Shown here one piece after another: positions 59,740-64,000 of a stretch of 64,000 bases of DNA. Source of the stretch: Nostocoides sp039812405. GTDB lineage: Bacteria > Actinomycetota > Actinomycetes > Actinomycetales > Dermatophilaceae. The stretch spans positions 1-64,000 of the forward strand of contig JBDIAL010000001.1 in NCBI GenBank assembly GCA_039812405.1. Direction: 5' to 3'. The notes below the pieces were generated by a model, which saw only the letters and a list, made by a program, of their open reading frames with translations, was not told where the DNA came from and did not search any database. A program made the translations under genes and the position numbers. The stretch's first letter is position 1. Every line of letters starts with the position of its first letter.

Positions 59740-60495
59740 TCAGGCGGTGGACCGGCCCTGCGCTTGCAGGGCTCTCGCAGCCTCGACGAGCTCGGCGTTG
59801 TCCGCTGCCCTCGTCCCGTCCGGGAGCAGGAAGGAGTCCTCGAAACCGACCCGCGTGTCGTGCCCGCGAGAGAACGCGTCCCGGACGAGCGGCCAGGTCC
59901 AGTCGTCCTCACCGTGCAGCAATCTCGGGCAGGTGGACCCGGCATCGTCCAGCAGGTCGTCCACCTGCCTGGCGAGAGCGATCGGATCGCCAGCGAGGAG
60001 GTACGGCTGGCCACCCGGAGCCAGCTCGATGCATACCCGGTGTGCTCGTGGGAGAAGGCCGGACCGAGTCAGACGGTCCATCTCGGCCGGAGCCCACAGC
60101 CCCACGGCGATGCCGATGCCCACGTCGAGCATGGCTGCCATGACGTCCTCGAAGCCGTCCTCGCAGAGATTCACCGTGGCGCAGTCAACGCCTTCCCACT
60201 CCCGGATCATCGCAATACGCGACGCCGGATCCGGCACGATCCATGCGCCCGTCGTCAGCTCGACCTCGACCGGCACACCGAGCTCGCCGGCGGCAGCGCG
60301 CACTCGTCGGCAGGTGTCGTTCACGACCGACGGATCCAGCGTCTCCGCTCCGGACTCGTCCCGAACGTGAAGATGAACCCCGGTCGCACCGGCCGCCATA
60401 CACCCCTGAAGGTCGGTGAGCAGCTCCTCGATCGAGACCGGCAGGTTCGGGTGGGCGTCCCTGGCCCACGCGCCGTTCGGCGTCACCTGCAACAC
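59740..60495 (-). CDS. BKACE-family (DUF849) 3-keto acid cleavage protein
   Basis: 251 residues. The metal-binding blocks TGVHLHVRDESGAETL, VEVELTTGAW and VRVGFEDSFLLPDGTRAADNAELV fit beta-keto acid cleavage enzymes, which split a 3-keto acid with acetyl-CoA. It is a little short for the family (usually 270-310). The start GTG 60495 is chosen because VLQVTPNGAW matches the family N-terminus; the open frame upstream is only repeat DNA. No good ribosome site is seen. Immediately upstream is a 13-unit pentamer repeat. Confidence 0.85.
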   Translation of the reverse strand: MLQVTPNGAWARDAHPNLPVSIEELLTDLQGCMAAGATGVHLHVRDESGAETLDPSVVNDTCRRVRAAAGELGVPVEVELTTGAWIVPDPASRIAMIREWEGVDCATVNLCEDGFEDVMAAMLDVGIGIAVGLWAPAEMDRLTRSGLLPRAHRVCIELAPGGQPYLLAGDPIALARQVDDLLDDAGSTCPRLLHGEDDWTWPLVRDAFSRGHDTRVGFEDSFLLPDGTRAADNAELVEAARALQAQGRSTA

Positions 60496-60545
60496 GAGGA
60501 CGATGCTACCGAGCAGCGGGTGCGGGTCATAGGCGCTCGCGGTCC

Positions 60546-60610
60546 GCTCGGTTCGGTTCGGCTCGGTTCGGTTCGGCTCGGCTCGGCTCGGCTCGGCTCG
60601 GCTCGGCTCG
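60546..60610. repeat. Pentanucleotide microsatellite, 13 units of GYTCG
   Basis: Thirteen perfect-length 5-nt units, each GCTCG or GTTCG; the last seven are all GCTCG. It lies 51 bp upstream of the BKACE start on the minus strand. The unit length is not a multiple of three. Confidence 0.95.
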
Positions 60611-60617
60611 GGGGGAC

Positions 60618-60692
60618 GTTGTCGGGTCACCCGATAAAGAGGCATCTTGCCGGGGAAGCGTTGTCGGGTGAGGTGCACGCTTCTCGGGTCAC
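60618..60692. repeat. Intergenic TCGGGT/ACCCGA repeat element, copy C
   Basis: TTGTCGGGTCACCCGATAAA (a hairpin), then AAGCGTTGTCGGGTGAGGTG and CTTCTCGGGTCACG. Read on the minus strand it carries CACCTCACCCGACAACGCTT, matching copies A and B. Lies beside the pentamer repeat. Confidence 0.85.
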
Positions 60693-61308
60693 GTCGCTGG
60701 CGACCGGTTCGGATCAGCAACGATCCGCAGCGTTTGACAGCACCCTCGGTGACAGCCCGGTCGCGCCATGGTCCACCTCCTCGATCGTCGTCCCAGGCAT
60801 CCGGCCCGGGCTCACGCCACGCAGCGATGTTCGCCCTCGCAGGCCACAGCCCTCTGATCCCGACCCCGACCCGCTGACCCTCACCTCCTGACCCTCACCT
60901 CCTGACCCGCTGCCTCGCTGGCCTGGTAGCCCTGACGCTGGCCTCGTTACTTCTGACCGTGTGACCACAACAGCCCCAGCAGTCCTACTGGCCCCATTGG
61001 CACTGCTGGTCGCCGCCATGGCGCGGTCCGGCGTGTGCAGCCGGACCGGCAATGGGCCGCTGGCCGGTCTGTGCCGCTGGTGTCCTGTGCCCAGGATCGG
61101 CGGGCTCGGCTGGGGTGGGAGGGCCATTGCCGGTCCGGCTGTCCTCGGGGTCCGCCGGGATCGTCGCGACGGCGGGCCGCCGCGACGATCCCGGGCCTGG
61201 CCTCCTCCGACCTCGTCCCGACGTGACGGTAGCTGGCTGGGGCCTCGTGGGCGATGCCTTGGGCGGTCTGGTGGGTGTCCGGCGGAGACTGTCTCCCCAT
61301 CTACCTCT
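60693..61308. other. Structured non-coding gap with two strong inverted repeats
   Basis: No gene is supported. The arms 61040-61058 and 61121-61139 (GCCGGACCGGCAATGGGCC and complement, one mismatch) enclose 62 nt. A second perfect 14-bp dyad, CCGGGATCGTCGCG (61155-61168) with 61181-61194, follows 16 bp later. The composition stays G+C-rich. It could be a decayed element end or a structured RNA; neither is shown. Confidence 0.6.
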
Positions 61309-61692
61309 TTAGAGCCGCTTCGGGTGCTCGGTCCAGAGGCCGAACGACACGCCCGTCGAGTCCCGGAAGATGGCGAACCAGCGGTCGTCGCCACCCAGCG
61401 CGGTCCTCGGCCGCTCGACCATGCCACCGAGCTCGACCACGCGGTCGAGAGCAGCCTCGAGATCGTCGACCGCGGCATAGACACGCGGCCCAGCAGACGG
61501 CGGCGCAGCCGACGAAGATGCCCGCTGCAGCCCTCCGATACCCCGACCATCATGCTGGATGATCCAATAGTCCGCGCCCAGCTCCGTATCCGCGAAAGCC
61601 GGCTCGAACGACCAACCTGACAACGCCGCATGAAACTGCTGGAACCGCTCCGGATCGGCCGTCTCGATCTCCCACCACACGATGCCGTCCAT
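61309..61692 (-). CDS. Small VOC-family (glyoxalase-like) protein
   Basis: 127 residues, one VOC module pair: VWWEIETADPERFQQFHAAL at the start and VYAAVDDLEAALDRVVELGG in the second half, then FRDSTGVSFGLWTEHP. The family includes resistance proteins and small-molecule enzymes; the reaction is unknown. The start is ATG 61692. It lies between structured non-coding regions. Confidence 0.85.
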   Translation of the reverse strand: MDGIVWWEIETADPERFQQFHAALSGWSFEPAFADTELGADYWIIQHDGRGIGGLQRASSSAAPPSAGPRVYAAVDDLEAALDRVVELGGMVERPRTALGGDDRWFAIFRDSTGVSFGLWTEHPKRL

Positions 61693-61889
61693 GCACCCAT
61701 GCTATGGACCGACGGACGCACGCGACCATCTCGCATACGAGCGTCGCTGCCACGGGAAGCGCTACCCGCACGCACCCACCCCGGGCCCACCGACGACACG
61801 ACCGCAGGCATGCCCAGGACGTGCGCGTCAGTCAGGGTGGCAGCACTCTGGGCAGGCCGGATGCCCCACGCACAGCCCAACTGCCGGAC

Positions 61890-61929
61890 GGATGGCACAC
61901 CGCCACATCTGGTGTGCCGTGTGCCATCC
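61890..61929. terminator. Overlapping alternative hairpins between two VOC genes
   Basis: The outer arms GGATGGCACAC (61890-61900) and GTGTGCCATCC (61919-61929) are perfect. The inner arms GGCACACC (61894-61901) and GGTGTGCC (61911-61918) are also perfect and share bases with the outer left arm, so the two stems are mutually exclusive. It is downstream of the VOC gene at 62030. The rest of 61693-62029 shows no gene. Confidence 0.6.
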
Positions 61930-62029
61930 ACTCAACCCGAGGGCCTGGGCTCGCGCACGTCGAACACGCCACCGCCCGCTGGGAGCGCTTCGAACTGCGG
62001 GAGAGTGCAGGCCCGGCACCGGCGTCCCG

Positions 62030-62473
62030 TCAGTTGATGTCGAACTCGTTGCCTTCCGGGTCCCTCATGCCGACGGCGTAGTGGTCGGTGTCGTCGTCGG
62101 ACAGCGGCCCGGTGATGGTGGCGCCGAGTCCGGCGAGCCGGGCTGCCTCGGCGTCGACCCGCGACCTGCGGGCCTCGATCGGATCGGTCCATTCGCCGCC
62201 GGCTCGGATGTCGAGGTGTATGCGGTTCTTCACCGTCTTGGCCTCGGGGACGCGATGGAACCAGATGCTTGGGCCGTGACCGTCCGGATCGCTGATCCGG
62301 TCGGCCCCCTCGACCAGCTCCTCCTCGGGCACCCCCACCTCGCGGTAGAAGTCATTCCAGGTCGCAAATCCCGTTGGCACCGGCGCGAGGTCGTAGCCAA
62401 GGGCCGCCGCCCAGAATCGGGCGAGCAGATCTGGGTCGGCACAGTCGACGACCAGCTGATAGCGGACCGGCAC
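62030..62473 (-). CDS. VOC-family protein, Glyoxalase_6 type
   Basis: 147 residues. YQLVVDCADPDLLARFWAAALGY opens it, IWFHRVPEAKTVKNRIHLDI is the second strand block with His, and it ends MRDPEGNEFDIN, the usual C-terminal Glu of the fold. It belongs to the actinobacterial Glyoxalase_6 group of unknown function. GTG 62473 has GAGGGGGTG upstream. Confidence 0.88.
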   Translation of the reverse strand: MPVRYQLVVDCADPDLLARFWAAALGYDLAPVPTGFATWNDFYREVGVPEEELVEGADRISDPDGHGPSIWFHRVPEAKTVKNRIHLDIRAGGEWTDPIEARRSRVDAEAARLAGLGATITGPLSDDDTDHYAVGMRDPEGNEFDIN

Positions 62474-62544
62474 TATTCACCCCCTCGTCAGCGGATGTCG
62501 AGCCCCCACCATTATCCCGGACGATCGGCTGGGCTGCTGGGACC

Positions 62545-62578
62545 CACCACCACCGCCGCCGCCGCTGCTGCTGCTGCG
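62545..62578. repeat. Compound trinucleotide microsatellite
   Basis: Runs of CAC, CCG and CTG triplets follow one another. It is in a 170-bp non-coding stretch between the VOC gene and the pseudogene fragment; I see nothing else there. Confidence 0.7.
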
Positions 62579-62642
62579 TACCGCCTCTGGTTCGAGGGAC
62601 GCTGCGCTTTCGCCACGAGGTTCGGGACTCGCCGGACCGGCC

Positions 62643-62709
62643 TTACGGGCCCAGCCGCAGCTCGAACTCCACCTCGTGGAGGATTGGCATGCCGGCGGCG
62701 TCATAGAGG
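62643..62709 (-). pseudogene. C-terminal remnant of a gene cut by ISAs1-like insertion
   Basis: An open reading of 22 residues (CLYDAAGMPILHEVEFELRL plus Gly-Pro) ends in TAA at 62643-62645 and begins at the presumed end of the insertion sequence. It reads like a real protein terminus, amphipathic and with G/C-ending codons. The parent gene cannot be named. Confidence 0.4.
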
Positions 62710-62972
62710 CAGGGTCAGTTCAAAGTTGATACTGCTGTGACTGGTGTGACCTGAGCGTTATCGATGACCGCGAGTAGAGCGTCGAGGGATCGGCTGAACC
62801 GCCGGGTGGCGGCGGCGATGTTGGTCGCGGCGTGACGGGCGCGCAGGATGCTGAGGGCGATGTTGCGCAGGGGTGGTCATGACGTGTGGCAGGGTCGCGG
62901 TTCGGGCTTGGGATCGGTCCTCCCCCGCAAGCGGGAGGTGCCCCCAGTCGTAGGCGACGTCGCGGACATAAG
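62710..62972 (-). mobile_element. ISAs1-family transposase 3' remnant, frameshifted
   Basis: On the minus strand one frame reads VRDVAY...EDRSQARTATLPHVMTT and the next frame continues LRNIALSILRARHAATNIAA to a TGA at 62717-62715. This is the conserved ISAs1 C-terminus (RVRTG..P.VMATLRNLAI..L), split by one extra base in the GGGG run at 62870-62873. CAGGGTCAG at 62710 looks like the element's terminal repeat. The 5' part is missing because the IS30 element interrupts it. Confidence 0.75.
62919..62945. repeat. Short palindromic insert inside the transposase remnant
   Basis: CCTCCCCCGCAAGCGGGAGG (62919-62938) plus TGCCCCC adds in-frame residues (WGHLPLAG on the minus strand) at a point where ISAs1 transposases have none. 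It resembles the small GC-rich palindromes that are scattered in Streptomyces genomes. Confidence 0.5.
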
Positions 62973-64000
62973 GCGAGTTCAACGAGTCGTTGCAACACTG
63001 GCTTGTTGAATCGAGAGTAGCTGTTCTTCGAATACCTCGGCCGGGGTCTTCCAGTTGAGCACCTTGCGGGGACGGTTGTTGAGTGCCAGCGCGACGGCTT
63101 CGAGGTCCTGGGCTGACCATCGTGATAGGTCGGTGCCCTTCGGGAAGTACTGCCGCAGTAGCCCGTTGGTGTTCTCGTTTGTCGGGCGCTGCCAAGGAGA
63201 GTGCGGGTCGGCGAAGAACACCTTCGTGCCGGTTGCCAACGCGAACTGCGCGTGAGCTGACATCTCCTTGCCACGGTCCCAGGTGAGGGTTTTGCGTAGC
63301 TGCTGGGGAAGCCGCGTCATCGATGCGGTCAGCGCTGCGCTCATCGCCTCCGCACCGTAGCCACCCAGCGCGGGGCCGTTCTTCACCGGCGGCCCCAGAC
63401 CCCACCCGTCCAGCCGCGGGAGATGAACCAGCAGGGTCGAACGACTGGAACGCTCGATGACCGTACCGATCGCGGACCGTCCGGTGCCGATGATCAGATC
63501 ACCTTCCCAGTGCCCCGGCACAGCCCGGTCAGCAGCTTCGGCAGGACGCTGACTGAGGACCACGTCGGCGGTGACATGCCCCTGCGGCTTGTTACGTGAC
63601 CTTGCCCGCGGCTCGCGCAGCGCTCGCCCGGTGCGCAGGCAGGCGACCAGCTCCCGTTTGAGCGCGCCGCGGCCCTGGATGAACAGGGCCTGATAGATCG
63701 CCTCGTGGCTGATGCGCATGGACTCATCATCGGGGAAATCGATCCGCAGCCGGTGGCTGATCTGTTCCGGACTCCACGCCGTCGCCCACCGCCGGTCCTG
63801 CCGGTGCGGCTTGTTGCGTCCCTTCCACTCCACCGTCCTCGGCCCCGGCACAGCAGTGCCATCAGCGCGGCGGACGGTGCCATCCAGGCGCGCCTGGACA
63901 TACTCCCGCAACCGGTCGTTGGTCACGAGTTTGGCGACCTTCGGCCGCCTCGCTGCCTGCTGCGCCTTCCACTGAGCGACCGTGGCGCGGTACTCCTGCT
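62973..64000 (-). mobile_element. IS30-family insertion sequence, left part
   Basis: The end is marked by AGTTCAACGAGTCGTTGCAAC at about 62976, typical of actinobacterial IS30-type terminal repeats that overlap the transposase stop. The other end is beyond the window. It has inserted into the ISAs1-like transposase gene; the target duplication cannot be seen from one side. Confidence 0.85.
62979..64000 (-). CDS. IS30-family transposase, 5' end outside window
   Basis: 340 residues are visible and the frame is open to the window edge (QEYRATVAQWKAQQAARRPK region), so the true start lies beyond 64000; an internal GTG at 63926 is not the start. The DDE catalytic core is intact: Asp in GHWEGDLIIG, Asp in LTWDRGKEMSAH and Glu in TNENTNGLLRQYFPKGTDLS. 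An N-terminal WSPEQISHRLRIDFP helix-turn-helix is present. No frameshift is seen, so the element may be active. Confidence 0.93.
   Translation of the reverse strand, partial: QEYRATVAQWKAQQAARRPKVAKLVTNDRLREYVQARLDGTVRRADGTAVPGPRTVEWKGRNKPHRQDRRWATAWSPEQISHRLRIDFPDDESMRISHEAIYQALFIQGRGALKRELVACLRTGRALREPRARSRNKPQGHVTADVVLSQRPAEAADRAVPGHWEGDLIIGTGRSAIGTVIERSSRSTLLVHLPRLDGWGLGPPVKNGPALGGYGAEAMSAALTASMTRLPQQLRKTLTWDRGKEMSAHAQFALATGTKVFFADPHSPWQRPTNENTNGLLRQYFPKGTDLSRWSAQDLEAVALALNNRPRKVLNWKTPAEVFEEQLLSIQQASVATTR

Noticed and set aside
60714..61931. 405-residue minus-strand frame across the structured gap
   Set aside because: It runs through inverted repeats and antisense or out of frame through the VOC gene; no recognisable domain or ribosome site.
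1..64000. tRNA, rRNA or known riboswitch genes
   Set aside because: I looked in the intergenic gaps and saw no cloverleaf ends, rRNA blocks or recognised aptamer cores; a covariance search would be decisive.

Overview
The window looks like part of a chromosome from a high-GC actinobacterium. G+C is about 70% by eye, GTG starts are common, gene pairs often overlap as ATGA or GTGA, some promoters look leaderless, and one site matches the actinobacterial IdeR/DtxR iron box. Gene content and style suggest Intrasporangiaceae or a related Micrococcales family, but that placement is an inference; no rRNA, tRNA or taxonomic marker gene is present. Nearly all DNA is protein coding. The only clear mobile DNA is at the right edge.

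Layout. 0-8.3 kb: an SDR dehydrogenase, a large secreted subtilase, a proline-iminopeptidase-type hydrolase coupled to a 98-aa protein, and small membrane proteins. 8.4-13.3 kb: a four-gene CoA operon (hot-dog thioesterase, acyl-CoA dehydrogenase, ADP-forming acyl-CoA synthetase, CaiD-type dehydratase) that resembles carnitine catabolism. 13.8-16 kb: a drug exporter with a divergent TetR gene and two matching operators. 16-21.7 kb: Ldh2-type dehydrogenase, iron-box-controlled siderophore-binding lipoprotein, glutamate dehydrogenase, VOC protein and acetyltransferase. 21.7-27.9 kb: a sugar regulon with an FGGY kinase, a ROK repressor and an ABC importer with a single-domain ATPase. 28-33.7 kb: a secreted protein divergent from a histidine kinase / degenerate kinase / LuxR response-regulator operon. 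33.8-39.1 kb: an operon for an amino-acid permease fused to a Usp-like domain, a tandem universal stress protein, and a dimethylglycine/sarcosine dehydrogenase. 39.3-41.3 kb: an XRE-DUF2975 pair and a zinc alcohol dehydrogenase. 41.3-44.2 kb: a compact arsenic island (arsR, arsM, acr3, arsC). 44.7-46.7 kb: a TetR-CsbD-GlsB-LapA stress/membrane group.

46.9-60.5 kb is a catabolic district. An ACMSD-type amidohydrolase and a hydroxyacyl-CoA dehydrogenase lie beside a GntR-controlled ring-cleavage operon (fumarylacetoacetase-type hydrolase, extradiol dioxygenase, flavin hydroxylase). A PucR-type regulator then diverges from an operon of acyl-CoA ligase, class II (medium-chain) PHA synthase, glutaryl-CoA-dehydrogenase-like enzyme and PhaZ-type PHA depolymerase. 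A BKACE-family enzyme converges on its end. The simplest joint reading is breakdown of an aromatic or branched acid to acyl-CoA, with a surplus branch into polyhydroxyalkanoate; this is inference. 60.5-64 kb is accessory DNA with a 13-unit pentamer repeat, strong inverted repeats, two small VOC proteins, and an IS30 element inserted into an ISAs1-like transposase gene that itself truncated another gene.

Two window-wide patterns are not explained by genes. First, a family of intergenic repeats built on TCGGGT/ACCCGA hairpins occurs at three loci. Second, the word GTATGC/GCATAC is strongly over-used while its CpG counterpart GTACGC/GCGTAC is scarce.
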